The notes: generated by a model from the sequence alone, not told the origin. A DNA stretch of 64,000 bases from Isoetes taiwanensis (GCA_021234155.1 JAJEKV010000110.1:1704338-1768337), one strand, 5' to 3'. Numbered from the stretch's first letter, positions 1 to 10,660 are shown. Translations and numbers: made by a program.

Positions 1-1399
1 CTCAGGACACCTTGGTGATTGTGTCCAATAGGCATTTGAGGCGGTGGTAACATCAGAGCGGAGCTTCCTTCCAACAATAAGCACGAGCCAGCGTTGCCTT
101 CCTACTGCCTCTACCAACATTGCTAACCTGGTTAAAGCCATGTGAAATTTAACTCATATTTTTAAGATTATGCTAATAGGCTAAGAATCTAAGAATAATT
201 TAGGAAATAAGGCACAGGGAACATTACAAATATCCCTAGCTTGCGTTTAAGTTCAACTATACTATATCTTTGTATTCCTAGTAGCAAGATGCATTCCTCA
301 AAATAGATTTTTCAATTGCTTTTATTTATAAATCCTCAATGCATTCACAAAGTGGCACTTAAAAATGCGTTCGTAAGAATATTGGATGTCATAGGTATAG
401 TATATATCTTAGGTGGATACCTACTCACACAACTGCAAACAGTTGGCACCTATAACTATCTAACCCTTGTCAATATACAACATTATACTAGAAAACATTT
501 ATCCACTTAATCTTCTATCGTTACAAAACACATCACTAGCATTAAAAGATCTTGAGTGGCTTCTTTATCTTCCTTTATAGCTTCATGAACAAAGTATACC
601 TAGCTTATGGCTTAGTAGCTGTTGCATTTTACTTCTCAGAACTCCAATTGGTGTCAATAAGGCCATTTTGGAGATACAAGTCCTGGAACTGCAAGGTGGT
701 GAATAAAAGAGTGGATTTAAGTGCCCATGGGGTTTTTCTAGTAAGGTGGGTTTCTTTGACTATTTTAGAGTGGATGTGTGCAATACAGAAACTAAATCCG
801 GTACTTCTTATAGGCAATCAATATAGAGCATCATGCCAGTGGAAATTACCATATGCTCAAGGTATTATATTTTCTACTGCTAAGTTCTTGCCTAGCTATT
901 ATTGAAATTGAAAGGTTGACCAGAGAAGCATTTGGAAAGAGAGGACCTGCAAGTAATGGCAATATAATCCCAAGTTTTTCTTTAATAATTGAACATCTCA
1001 ACTATAGAAACATGAGGATGACTAGAACTTATAGCCTTTTCTTTTGTTTGAATAGGCTATGCATTTGGTGGCAATGGTTAGTTGTTCGATGACTTGCTTG
1101 AGATTGAGGGCATAAACAATACAGAAAAAAAAGTTTAAGATGAGGTAGCTCGTTGTTGATAGAATGCATGGGTAGCCTGTTGTTGTTATTGTGCTATATA
1201 TTTTAAATAAGGTGCACCCTGGACTACCATAGTCGTCGGGTTTGTTGATTCTACGGCCCAGACCATATCTTGGAGCCTCTGGGCACCTCTCGTTTCGCTT
1301 ACAGTCATTTATGATTGGGGGCCTATTATTTTGAAATGTCAAATACGAGTTTGGCTAAGGTTTTGATGGAATATCGAGCCTCTATATGGCTTCGCTTAA
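1..1399. other. Non-coding stretch, no gene seen
   Basis: I find no ORF here with recognisable motifs, no matching splice sites and no repeat shared with the rest of the window. Short open frames on both strands look random in composition. Confidence 0.5.
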
Positions 1400-1404
1400 G
1401 GTTT

Positions 1405-1500
1405 TAGATACGGGGGCTCGAACCTCTACCACAATAACTCAATGTCCTAATAAGACTAATTTAATCAATCTAATCAGTAAGCTAACGTGATTCTTTCTTA
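1405..1500 (-). repeat. Possible tRNA-derived SINE head
   Basis: Read on the minus strand, 1411-1430 contains a match to the RNA polymerase III B box (GGTTCGAGCCCC). About 60 bases upstream of it is a weak A-box-like stretch. This spacing is typical of tRNA-derived SINEs. No tRNA cloverleaf can be folded, so it is not a tRNA gene. The 3' end of the putative SINE is not defined. Confidence 0.3.
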
Positions 1501-1512
1501 TCTTAAATCTAT

Positions 1513-1513
<1 letters not shown>

Positions 1514-1549
<36 letters not shown>
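1514..1549. repeat. Poly(T) tract, 36 bases
   Basis: An uninterrupted run of 36 T on the plus strand. It could be the poly(A) tail of a minus-strand retro-insertion or a simple repeat. No flanking target duplication was found. Confidence 0.9.
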
Positions 1550-1556
<7 letters not shown>

Positions 1557-2151
1557 AACCCATTCAATTATTTTAAGGATATGGGCTATGGTTTCAAGAA
1601 TTATATCCATATCAAATCCCCCTAGAATCCCCTGTTATTGTGCTATATATTCGTAGATTAAAACTACCTATTTCAGCAATGCACAATATACAAACTTGCC
1701 TAGAAAGAGAATCTAGGATGGGGTAGATGCTCAATTTCATTCTCTACGCATAAAAAACCTGCATTTGTAAGTTGGCATCCGTGGACAATATTTGAAGTAT
1801 TCACTACATGCCAAGAACAATATTTTAGATGCCATGACATGAGAATATGTCTGAAATGTATCTTTATGGACCTTCTTTCTATGCAATGTAAGTTATTGGG
1901 AAATGGATTTTAAAGAACTAATACCCAAAAGAAACTTTGGCAATGTCAAGGTCAACACGCCCCAATCAAAGGTACCAAATTGTTCTAGATCATTACTGTT
2001 ATTATGGAATGTAATATACAAGCTACCCAACGTAACTGCTATCATGGCAAGGATTTGGTTGCTTGAACTTTGAAAGATCAGCTTCTTGTTCCACCATCTT
2101 CTTAAGTGTGTATTTCTTGCCCAACCTCCCATAAAACAATTGCTTAACTAA
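1550..2151. other. Non-coding stretch, no gene seen
   Basis: AT-rich sequence between the T tract and the MITE. No coding or RNA feature is supported. Confidence 0.5.
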
Positions 2152-2617
2152 GGGCACATTCGCACCCGCGGTTAGATTAAGTTAAGTTAAATTAATGTTT
2201 TTAACAAAATTTATATTCACACTACTAGTTAAATTAGCATATAGTTGAGAAATTTAGTTAACTTTTTAAACCAAAAACACTAACTAAAGATGTCTTCGCA
2301 CCTTGTTCGGTTAAGTTATCAAAATTAACTAAAAGTTAAGTAAATTAGAATATAGCACTTGAAGTTAAGTCACCCCATAGAGGTCACTTTATATTTAGTT
2401 AAATGTGCTTATAATTTTTTATGCCTTTGGCTAACGTAACTTGACATGTTCGAAAGCATTTAGTTAACTAGTTAAGTTATTTGTTAACCAAATTTTTTAA
2501 CTAAACAAGCGCGAAATGGTTTTCCGTTAAGTTAGAGCAACTAAGTTTTTTAACTAGCTTTGGTGTGAAGGGAATCATCCAGTTATTGTCAACTTAGCCA
2601 TGGGTGCGAATAGACCC
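2152..2617. mobile_element. Tourist-like (PIF/Harbinger) MITE
   Basis: The left end GGGCACATTCGCACC and the inverted right end ending GGTGCGAATAGACCC form terminal inverted repeats of about 28 bp with a few mismatches. The element is 466 bp and has no coding capacity. It is preceded by TAA and followed by TGA, an imperfect version of the TAA/TTA duplication made by PIF/Harbinger transposases. The inside is rich in GTTAAGTTA/TTAACTAA-like words that can pair with each other, so the whole unit folds back. The superfamily call rests on the GGG ends and 3-bp flank and is tentative. Confidence 0.6.
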
Positions 2618-3045
2618 TGAAGGCGAAATCACACGTGCCCAAATCCAATAGTTTTTTGGCTTGGGTAACGAGGACCCACGATGTGGATTAGACTGGCACC
2701 TAATGTATCATCCCATGTTGCATATGCCATGTGGGCAATAAACAATCAATTCCATCATGCTTTTTCTTTGGGCATGGCTCTGGTCAAATATGTGGTCTCC
2801 AATGCATGCGCTTCCAATTTTTTTTCCGGCAAAAGTGTGATTTCATCCAAATTCTTTTATGTGTAGCAAAGGTGTGGCGAGGCATAACCCTATATATGCA
2901 GACCCCGTCTCCAGGTTTTGGGCAGTCAAGCACAAAACTAAAAAACAAGAACATAGTTGAAGCCAAAATTGGATATAAATAAGTTCTTGTACAAGTTGAG
3001 GTCATTCCGTTTCACATAAACCCTAAATTGTGTGCTACCTATACG
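2618..3045. other. Non-coding stretch, no gene seen
   Basis: Sequence between two inverted-repeat elements. Overlapping short ORFs occur on both strands but none shows a domain. Confidence 0.5.
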
Positions 3046-3506
3046 TAAACGTCCACAGGGAGGAAATTTCTGGTTTTTTATGCTTTTGTTCAAAACAAGA
3101 AACCAGCATGGATCGGAGCTCAGGCGGCGCCGCCAATGCTCTGCCAAGAAACCTCCAGAAGGTTTTTTTATTTTCGAGTTAAACTTGAAAGCCATAGCCG
3201 GAAAGCCATAGCCATAGCTCGAAACCCGTTGAAAGCCATAGCCATAGCTCTGAAACCTGTTAAAAGCCATAGCCGGAAAGCCATAGCCATAGCTCGGAAG
3301 CTTTGAAGCTCGGAAGTCCCCTTAGCCAGAAGCTCTGACACCGGATCTTCTATCTATTCAGAAGCCCGTTGATCTGTCTGGGCAGGTCTGGTGATTTGGA
3401 GGAGGAAAGAACCACCGATTTCGTGAGCCTTTAGGCTTTAGGCTATGCCGCAGAACAGATTTTTTTTTTTTTGACGTAGCAAAAATTTCCTCCCTGTGGA
3501 CATTTA
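3046..3506. mobile_element. Inverted-repeat unit with GCCATAGC repeats
   Basis: The 24-bp ends (TAAACGTCCACAGGGAGG... at 3046-3069 and its inverse at 3483-3506) match at 23 of 24 positions. Between them, 3187-3300 holds overlapping repeats built from GCCATAGC, GGAAAGCC and CTCGAAACC words, with two similar units of about 40 bp and a shorter one between them. No ORF with a domain is present. I could not find a convincing target-site duplication, so this is either an old MITE or a foldback whose flanks have decayed. Confidence 0.5.
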
Positions 3507-3527
3507 TTGGCATAATCAAGATTGGTT

Positions 3528-3593
3528 GGGGTTTCTGAAATAAACCCCGGCGGCCGCTTCATGGGCGCCGGGGGGTTTATTTCAGGAAACCCC
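3528..3593. repeat. Long GC-rich hairpin
   Basis: Left arm 3528-3552 and right arm 3566-3593 pair over about 24 bases (core CTGAAATAAACCCC against GGGGTTTATTTCAG), with extra G residues bulged in the right arm. The GC content is far above the flanks. It could be a tiny foldback element or an RNA hairpin. Confidence 0.7.
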
Positions 3594-4453
3594 CTCCCCA
3601 ATGCGGTTTCCTCCATCAAAATTACAATACGGATAGAAGGGTGTTAGATGACCCCCTTTGTGGTATAAGTGTTCCGTCTATCATGCAGTGATCTTATTCC
3701 TGTGCATTTGGAGTGATTATGAGGAGATTACAAACATGTGGCATCGTACAAAAAGCCGTGAAAGTTAGCTTTTCAATGAGGGTGCGACCCCATTATATAA
3801 AAACTTGGTTTGCCATGTCATGGGCTTTTACAACTGTTAGGGTGCGTACTATTTCCATTATCGTGGCTGAACTTCTAGTTTTTTGCCTGATTGCATGGAG
3901 CTATGCATGGAGCTAAGCACAAACTGGAATTGGGAGACAAGATAAAGATCAACTGCTACAGGACAAATCAAGCTCGCTAGAATACAAACCCAAGGTGAGA
4001 CTTGGGCTTTTCTTAAGTCATTGAGGACTTTTGAATAAAGGGAAGGTGTCTTGCACACGTCACCAGAACTCCGGTGCTTTCAAGCTAATAAGAGGGTTTT
4101 CTTCCTAAATAGGTTTGCCATGTGGCAAAGTCAGCCTGAATAACGACATAACGGGGATGTGCCCTTGAAACAATTTACGTGTCAAATAGAGATGTGGGAG
4201 AAAAGGGATTCTTGTTTTGTTTTCCGGTGCACTTTTGCCCTTCTTCTACCCTTCTTCTACTGCACATATGTAGCCCCAAACGTGCCCGTCATTTTGATCT
4301 CGATGGTCTACAACAATACGGTAAGTTAGTGGGGCATAGTGTGGGGGGAATAGAATAGAATAGAGGGGCAACCACAATAGCGAGCCTCACTAGCGAGAGG
4401 AAGAGCTAATCCATTGCTAAATATAGAATAGGAGAATAAAGTAGTGCAGTTAC
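3594..4453. other. Non-coding stretch, no gene seen
   Basis: No feature with sequence support. A short (GAATA)n run lies at about 4350-4366. Confidence 0.5.
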
Positions 4454-4807
4454 TTACTTGGCACAGAGGCACCATAGTTGGCGAGGTGTAGTCCAGCAGA
4501 GGAGAACGACGTCCAATCTTGTTTTGCCACCGTTAAATCCAGGAGCAAAAAGATACCAGCCACCATGGCGGAGTGCATCCGCGGCTGCATTGGCACGGTA
4601 AGCCGCAGCAATATAGGCGGCGCCAGACGTTACTGCGTTACTGGATTGCAGGCCGTTGCTTGATCTGACGCCTATCCCCACTGCTCCCCAAAATGCAACG
4701 ATCTGAGACGACCATGCCGCTGTTGCCGATACGGCTACCCCCTGTGCTTCCACTCTCCCTATGCTTGCTGCAAATGCCGCCCATTTGCCCCATTCTCTTG
4801 CTCTCAT
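4454..4807 (-). CDS. Small Ala-rich ORF, unknown, may not be a gene
   Basis: A 117-codon ORF in a locally GC-rich patch. The predicted protein is alanine- and glycine-rich with two moderately hydrophobic stretches (about residues 22-45 and 60-75) and a tryptophan-rich C-terminus. A TATA-like word lies about 55 bp upstream on the minus strand (4862-4868). I do not recognise the family, and overlapping frames are also open, so it could be a chance ORF in GC-rich DNA or the first exon of something longer. Confidence 0.3.
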   Translation of the reverse strand: MRAREWGKWAAFAASIGRVEAQGVAVSATAAWSSQIVAFWGAVGIGVRSSNGLQSSNAVTSGAAYIAAAYRANAAADALRHGGWYLFAPGFNGGKTRLDVVLLCWTTPRQLWCLCAK

Positions 4808-4869
4808 CTTCTTCCCATAACCAAAAATGCACTATCATACACCCAATTTAAATGTCCAGCCCTATAAAG

Positions 4870-5659
4870 TCAGCGTTGTCAGCTAAATCTGCAACTTCCT
4901 GGTCGGCGTCTTTGGACCATCCCCGCGGTCAACGAACGCGTTATGAAGACAATGCCGAAACAATGCTTTGCCCCATGCTTGGTTGGCCTGTTTTATAAGG
5001 CGTAATTTGTCCCGACATCTGCGGAGCGGCGCCGCTAGGTCAGCCTTTTATTTTTCCTTCCCTCCTCTGTTTCCCTGTTTCTCCAGACTCAGGACAAATC
5101 CGGTGGCACAAATTTAGCTGAGGCATATATAAAATTCATAACAGGTTTATAGAAGGAGGCCCAGTTGTTTTTGGGGCATATAGGCTTCTTTCTCTGCTGC
5201 TCGATTTGCTTGAGCCAAAGAAAGAGAAAAACCATAGCCAGAGAAAGAGATTTTGTTTCTACACGTGGGCCTTCAGTCACCATAGGCAGGAAAAGACCAT
5301 GGCTTTCCTATAGAGAAATGTCATCGCTGACATTTTTGAACCCTGCTTCCTCCAACAAAGCTCTTCCTCAAACAAATTCAAGCTCTGTAGTTTTTTGCTT
5401 TATTATTTTGCATAACAGACTTTGCAGTTGCAGGTTTTTATCTCAGAACAGAAATAAAATATGGCCGGATATTTCTTCAACCAAGCTTCTGGCTGGAGAG
5501 CTCAGTGATTAAGAAAAAAGAAGGGCCTTTTTAGAACGGATCTCTACTGCAATGCCTTTGCCACGCCTTTGGCACGTTGCAATCTCCTACCAGGAATCCA
5601 CCATCGCCCTGAATTTCTGCCATCGGCAGTCTGCTTGCCGATGAAAACTCCGCCTTGCC
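4870..5659. other. Non-coding stretch, no gene seen
   Basis: Mixed-composition sequence leading to the direct repeats that flank the large MULE. Open frames on both strands near 5089-5512 overlap one another and show no domain. Confidence 0.45.
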
Positions 5660-5758
5660 GTAAAAGAAAGGTTAAGGAAAAGGAAGGAATAAAGTTAGGC
5701 ACATTAACATTATTTAACTAGCACTAAAACAACCTTGCGTAAAAGAAACAGGATAGTC
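5660..5758 (+). repeat. 99-bp direct repeat, copy 1
   Basis: This stretch is repeated at 5956-6054 with an offset of 296 bp, and I saw no clear mismatch. Both copies end in GAAACAGGATAGTC. After copy 1 the sequence runs into GCCACGTG; after copy 2 it runs into the terminal inverted repeat of the large MULE. The 200 bp between them is purine-rich with several GTAAAA...ACAGA words. Confidence 0.85.
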
Positions 5759-5955
5759 GCCACGTGTACCTGCATCAGGCAAAAAAAACAGAATGACAAG
5801 TAAAAAAAACAGAAGAGGGAGTAAAAGCGACAGAACGTCGCGTAAAGAAAACAGAAACGAGAGTAAAAATTTTGGACCTTTCTGTGTTTGAAAAAAGGAC
5901 ACGTGTCACACATCTATTGGATAAAAAAACTGAATGTGGGACAACCGTCCTTTAC

Positions 5956-6054
5956 GTAAAAGAAAGGTTAAGGAAAAGGAAGGAATAAAGTTAGGCACAT
6001 TAACATTATTTAACTAGCACTAAAACAACCTTGCGTAAAAGAAACAGGATAGTC
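5956..6054 (+). repeat. 99-bp direct repeat, copy 2, abuts MULE left end
   Basis: Second copy of the 5660-5758 unit. Its last bases (CAGGATAGTC) coincide with the outer end of the MULE inverted repeat, so the repeat may be part of the insertion site or an extended subterminal region. Confidence 0.85.
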
Positions 6055-6480
6055 TTACCCTGGTTTCGGGGATCCCGGAGGTAAAAATACTGGCCTCTGG
6101 CATCCCTGCCATCTCTCGACGGAATCCGTTTCAGGCCCCCCCGTTTCACCATGCTGACACACGTGAGGGGGCCTGCAGAAATCTGGGCCGTCCGCCCACG
6201 CGACACATCCGGGCCGTCTGTGGTGTTCCCCGGCTCCGATATCACCAAAAAAACTACACGGCGATCCCGCCCTCCGGAATCACCAATATGTGATCCCGGC
6301 CTCCGGGATCACCATTCCCTGGTCGATAACGGTGTCGGAATATATCGTGGAGATCCCCCGGGATCAAAAACCGCCGTCGTGATTCCTTCCTCGGGATCAC
6401 CCCGCATTAGGGCCGATATCGGCGATCCGATATCGCGGCGTTCCCCGCCTCGGGATCACCACCGTGGGCGGTGGGACCTT
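6045..6480 (+). repeat. MULE left terminal inverted repeat
   Basis: Pairs with 23380-23757 on the opposite strand. It is studded with GATCCC/GGGATC words and has a higher GC content than the surroundings. The inner limit is approximate because the similarity fades through the GATCCCGG-rich part. Confidence 0.85.
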
Positions 6481-6949
6481 TTGCCCTCGGGTTCAATTTT
6501 TCGATGTGATTCCCTCCTGCAAAGGGATCACCACCGCCAAAGTATATCGGGCGTCCGTGGGCGATCATCCGAAACCCCTCGTTTGAGCGGCGGGAATCAA
6601 TACTTGGGGGATTAAAAGCATGCGCTATCCAATCATGGTGATATGTCTGGGAGGGCGGCCGGAACCTTTTCGTATGTCGGCGACTAGGAGACGCACACGT
6701 CGGCGGTGGAGATTAGGAGGAAGGGAATTCATTACGGCGATGGCTAAGTCGACATTTGTGCGCCAAGATCCTTTGCCCTTTCCGGAACGCTCGAGCGGAA
6801 AGGGCCATTTTGTTCGCCGAATCTCACAGTGTCGTCTTTTGCGCTTGACTCCGACGATTAGTTTAAGGTAATAAACAGAGCTAAGCGCCATCGGGAACTC
6901 GTTTTTTTTGTATTCAAAGCTTATTTTAAGCCTTTACGCTTTTTTAGAG

Positions 6950-7276
6950 ATGGAGGAGTCGATTAACCTCGAAATCAGCCTAAACACGTCTATTAACGAG
7001 AACTGGAATGGTGCATTAGAAGAGAACTCGGCCTGGAAGATGCCGGACTGCTTCAAAGACATCGCAGACCTTGGATCGACCAAGAGGTTCAATCCCCCAA
7101 AAAAAAAATTAAGGGGCGGAGGCCCGAGCCAAAGGGGTTTCGCCAAAGAAGGTTTCCCATGGGTTCGGAGGGTTCGGTCGGCGAGTCGGTGGGAGGAGGA
7201 GGCAAGGGAGAAAGAAAATGCAGAACTTGGTGCCACAAAGGGCAGCGGGGATGCAGAGGAGGGCTTGAAAATGTAG
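6950..7276 (+). CDS. Acidic/basic ORF at MULE 5' end, unknown
   Basis: An ORF of 108 codons from the ATG at 6950. It starts with an acidic stretch (MEESINLEISL...), has a lysine run near residue 50, and ends in an Arg/Glu-rich segment. It lies just inside the left inverted repeat and ahead of the 7359-8348 ORF on the same strand, and may be an upstream exon of the protease gene. No family is recognised. Confidence 0.35.
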   Translation: MEESINLEISLNTSINENWNGALEENSAWKMPDCFKDIADLGSTKRFNPPKKKLRGGGPSQRGFAKEGFPWVRRVRSASRWEEEAREKENAELGATKGSGDAEEGLKM

Positions 7277-7358
7277 AATGCTTCAATGTAAATCCAGCCA
7301 AGGAATTGGCAGGTTCCGACCCTTTGAAAGATTACATGTATGATCACATTCTTCGAAG

Positions 7359-8348
7359 ATGGCTTTGCCAAGTCGGTGGCTCACCAAAACCTATAGCAGG
7401 AAGGTTGAATTGGAGAATCACAAGTTCCGGGTGCATGCAATATATGAAAATTTCAGGGTTCCAGATGCACCAAGGGGCCGAATTCCCAAAAATAAAGCTG
7501 AGGTCAGGGTAAGAGACTATGGGAAGATCAGTTCTCTTGATCCAGATTTCAAATTCAGCCACAATCTCGCCAGGAAACTCCAAAGGGCAAGGGCAGCAGC
7601 TGAACGTGTGGCAGATGACCAAATCGAGCTCGGCCTTCTCGATGAAACGGGCCGGAGCGAGTTCATTAATCTGCAGGTGCGAAGAAAGGAGGCAGCAGAA
7701 CTTGAATTGCAGGAAGAGCGGATAAGGGAGATAAAAGAAAGGATCAGGGGGCGGTATGGCAATTTACTAGACAAGGAATTGTTTGTTGAACTGAGCTCTG
7801 AGCAGCGCCAATTGGATGATGACGATGTGAGCGAAGAGTTAGAGGCTGGAAGGACCCGTGATTTTACCTCCCCTCCTCCCAAAACTCCGAGTTCTATTAC
7901 CCCAGCCCGGCAGCGTGCCCCTAGGAAGCCGATGCAGTGTGGCCGTAAAAGGGATTTTGCTCAGATGGCCCCGAATCATATTATTCACCAAGAAGAGGAC
8001 AAGGAGCAAGAAAAGGAAGAAGAGCATGCATCTGAAAATGAATTGGCTCCCCTTCCCAGCAAGATCAAATTGTATTATTTGTATACGCTCGAACCCTTAT
8101 TCTTTGAGAATGTATTATCCTATGAGAGAGGGATCAGAAGGGATCTTTGGCAGTTCAAATTGTCTTTAAATTACCCAATTGTGGTCGAGAGTCCTCTCTT
8201 GAAGGTGGACAATCGGCAAATCGTAGAATTCCATATCTCAGAAGTCGAGGCCAAGGGTCAAATTCTCCACTATTGCGGGGTGCCCGGGTTCAGAGGATTC
8301 CGAGATCAATGCCATTTGCTTAGGGCGTATTTCTTTGTAAGTGTGTAG
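7359..8348 (+). CDS. Coiled-coil MULE protein, likely N-terminal part of the Ulp1 protease gene
   Basis: The longest ORF at the left of the MULE (329 codons from the ATG at 7359, open from about 7330). Residues 75-160 are rich in Glu, Arg, Leu and Lys in a pattern expected for a coiled coil. Residues 165-200 are Pro/Ser-rich, and an acidic Glu/Lys tract follows at about 208-230. A more globular C-terminal part (about 235-329) has no motif I know. A GTAAGT donor at 8337 suggests that the exon ends there and that the last few codons are intron. The Ulp1 catalytic exons follow within 200-500 bp on the same strand, so I infer a single protease gene with a long non-catalytic N-terminus, as Ulp1 proteins often have. 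Confidence 0.5.
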   Translation: MALPSRWLTKTYSRKVELENHKFRVHAIYENFRVPDAPRGRIPKNKAEVRVRDYGKISSLDPDFKFSHNLARKLQRARAAAERVADDQIELGLLDETGRSEFINLQVRRKEAAELELQEERIREIKERIRGRYGNLLDKELFVELSSEQRQLDDDDVSEELEAGRTRDFTSPPPKTPSSITPARQRAPRKPMQCGRKRDFAQMAPNHIIHQEEDKEQEKEEEHASENELAPLPSKIKLYYLYTLEPLFFENVLSYERGIRRDLWQFKLSLNYPIVVESPLLKVDNRQIVEFHISEVEAKGQILHYCGVPGFRGFRDQCHLLRAYFFVSV

Positions 8349-8520
8349 CTCATGTAGGATCTATTTTTCCACTTTGTAAGCTAAATTCGGGCCGTTTTGG
8401 GGTGCTTGCACACTCAATTCCGCCCATAAACGATGTCACCATGTCCTCCTCCACCCCGCCGCTTTTGGCTGTTCCTAAATGGTACCAAACCAGTTCGTGT
8501 GGTGCCTACTCTGGCGGTTT

Positions 8521-9306
8521 GTGAAGCTAATTCCGGGATCCCCCTTCGGTAAGGCTGTGTGGAAAATCCAGTATGCGCAGTTCTACTACATACCGGTTAA
8601 TGCTAGATAAATTGGGTTTGGGAAGTAAAATTTTTATTGCATTTCTAGTTCTGGTTTGAATTGATTGCAGCTTGTCCTTTGCAGTGGCCATTAGAGCCTG
8701 TTCATTTTGGTGGCTGATCCTTTGGCATGTCAGAAACTCAATAAGCCTTGCCCTTGCATATTGCATTTCGATTCCTTTGATCCCCTCCATGCTCCAATAC
8801 GCGGGTTCATCACTTTGTGAGTGTAACATTTGCTAACTATACATTCATAGCCTGTCTTCTAATGCCTTGACTTGCAGGTTTTTAAGTGATGTATTTAAGA
8901 GGTGGAGGCACGAGGCATCAACATTGCATAATGCACCAGTGATCTTGATGGAAGCTCCACAGCAGCACAACAACCAGGATTGTGGCATCTATGTTATTGG
9001 TTGTGTGCAGAAATTCATCAGAGAAATCTACAACAAGGAGACAGATGTGAGTTATCATTGTCTTATCTTTTGTCTTTTTTGGTTAGCAAATTTATGTATT
9101 GTTCATTTATAATCAACTGTCTTCAGATGGCGGATCAACCGGGACTAGTTTGCCAAAGAAGACGTGGACAATTTGAGGACAGGCTTCAAGGTGATGCTGC
9201 AGAAGCTAAGTGACTGCGTAAATGCAGGAAAATCCACCATCTACTTGCTCGAGGGTAGCAACCAATTCGCACGGCCCGTGACCCGGTTGATGCTGAATGG
9301 TCCATA
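8521..9306 (+). pseudogene. Ulp1-type cysteine protease, split and mutated
   Basis: SUMO-processing peptidase domain (C48 family) read across exons. A short piece near 8560-8598 encodes an ...YYIPVN-like strand. The catalytic His is at 8689-8691, directly followed by an in-frame TAG where Trp is expected (H-W-S-L). The catalytic Asp is at 8770-8772 (HFDSF). After a GT-AG intron (8817-8877) comes the Gln/Cys motif APQQHNNQDCG, with Cys at 8981-8983. A second intron (9047-9126) leads to a C-terminal exon whose conserved frame has another TAG at 9146-9148, again where Trp is likely, and needs a 1-base shift. Ulp1 enzymes cleave SUMO precursors and conjugates. Some plant MULEs carry such genes, their role in transposition unclear. 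The triad residues are present, but the stops make this copy inactive unless they are read through. Confidence 0.75.
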
Positions 9307-9489
9307 ACAGAAAAAAAAGGTTGTTCCTTGTTCAACATGTAAATTGTCTGCTATGTTTGTAAATATGACAGTTTTTTAATGGTTAATTGAAGTGGGAACT
9401 TGCTTTCCTTTTTTCTTGTCTGGGTTCACTCTTGACTTGTCAATCTGCATCCCATGGTACTCATTGAAAATCACTGAAACCATTCAAGC

Positions 9490-10660
9490 ACTTCATAACA
9501 GATGAACTGGATTTGAACACCTCTGGGATCCCGAAACTTGAATAGCTCTGGGATCCCGAAATTTGAACACCTCCGGGATCCCCAGAGAGCCAAATAATAA
9601 AACAACCATTAAAAAAGACAAACCACCAAAAAAGACAAACCATTATTATGGTGATCCCGGAGGACGGGATCACCACAATAAGATTCTGTCCTCCGGGATC
9701 ACCAGACAGCCAAAAAAAAAAGAATAGCATTACTTAGCCATTATTAAAAAATCCCATCCACAAGTTAGTGATCCCGGAAGTGATCCCAGAGGACGGCATC
9801 AACTATGTGGTGATCCCGGAGGCCGGGATCACCACGAGTAGATTCCGTCCTCCGGGATCACCAGACAGCCCGAAAAAAAAAAATAGAATATTCAATACGG
9901 CAATTACTTAGCCATTTTTTAAAAAATCCCGTCCGCCAGTTGGTGATCCCGGAGGACGGGATCAACTGTTTGGTGATCCCGGAGGCCGGGATCACCACAA
10001 GTAGATTCCGTCCTCCGGGATCACCAGACAGCAAAAAAAAAGAATAGAATTACTTAGCCATTAAAAAAGGCTTTAAAAATTCCCGTCGCCCAATTTGCCA
10101 GCTTGGTGGGGCAGGGATCATCTATGTGGTGATCCCTCACCACATAGATGATCCCGCCCCTCCGGGATCACCGTAAAAACAAAAAAAGAATAGCATTACT
10201 CGGCCATTAAAAAAGGCTTTAAAAAATCTCGTCTGCAGTTGGTGATCCCGGAGGACGTGATCAACTGTGTGGTGATCCCGGAGGCCGGGATCACTACAAG
10301 TAGATTCCGTCCTCCGGGATCACCGGACAGCAAAAAAAAAAAGAATAGCATTACTTAGCCATTAAAAAAGGCTTTAAAAAATCCCGTCCGCCAGTTGGTG
10401 ATCCCGGAGGACGGGATCAACTATGTGGTGATCCCGCCCTCCGGGATCACCACAAAAAGATTCTGTCCTCCAGGATCACCATACAGCCAGAAAAAAAAGA
10501 ATAGCATTACTTAGCCATTAAAAAAAGCTTTAAAAAATCCCGTCCGCCAGTTGGTGATCCCGGAGGACGGGATCAACTGTGTGGTGATCCTGGGGGCCGG
10601 GATCACCACAAGGAGATTCCGTCCTCCGGGATCCCCAGACCGCCAAAAAAATAATAGAAT
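9490..10660 (+). repeat. Array of palindromic GATCCCGG units inside the MULE
   Basis: About six to seven tandem units with a period of 145-170 bp. The landmark TTACTTAGCCATT recurs near 9731, 9903, 10050, 10195, 10351, 10507 and 10660. Each unit carries an A-run, then GGTGATCCCGG-AGG-ACGGGATCAAC, then GGTGATCCCGG-AGG-CCGGGATCACC, which is a perfect 11-bp stem with a 3-base loop, and then a third inverted block. One unit (about 10110-10150) has a longer inverted repeat centred on the ATCTATGTGGTGATCCC word. The same words occur in the element's terminal repeats and in the small relative at 52324-52774. Confidence 0.9.

Noticed and set aside
1405-1430. A tRNA gene suggested by the GGTTCGAGCCCC box.
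   Set aside because: No acceptor, D or anticodon stems can be formed around it.
4350-4366. Third copy of the (ATTCT)n LINE tail, inverted.
   Set aside because: Only the short pentamer run matches. The GACGTTAAAA sequence before the tail and any RT remnant are missing.
6151-6615. A 154-codon frame in the MULE left end, with a matching frame at the right end (23371-23823).
   Set aside because: Similarity follows from the terminal inverted repeat. The peptide is Pro/Arg/Ser-rich low complexity with no domain, so it is not a gene.
9490-10660. CRISPR-like array of repeats with spacers.
   Set aside because: The units are palindromic tandem repeats with similar spacers inside a eukaryotic transposon, and there are no cas genes.
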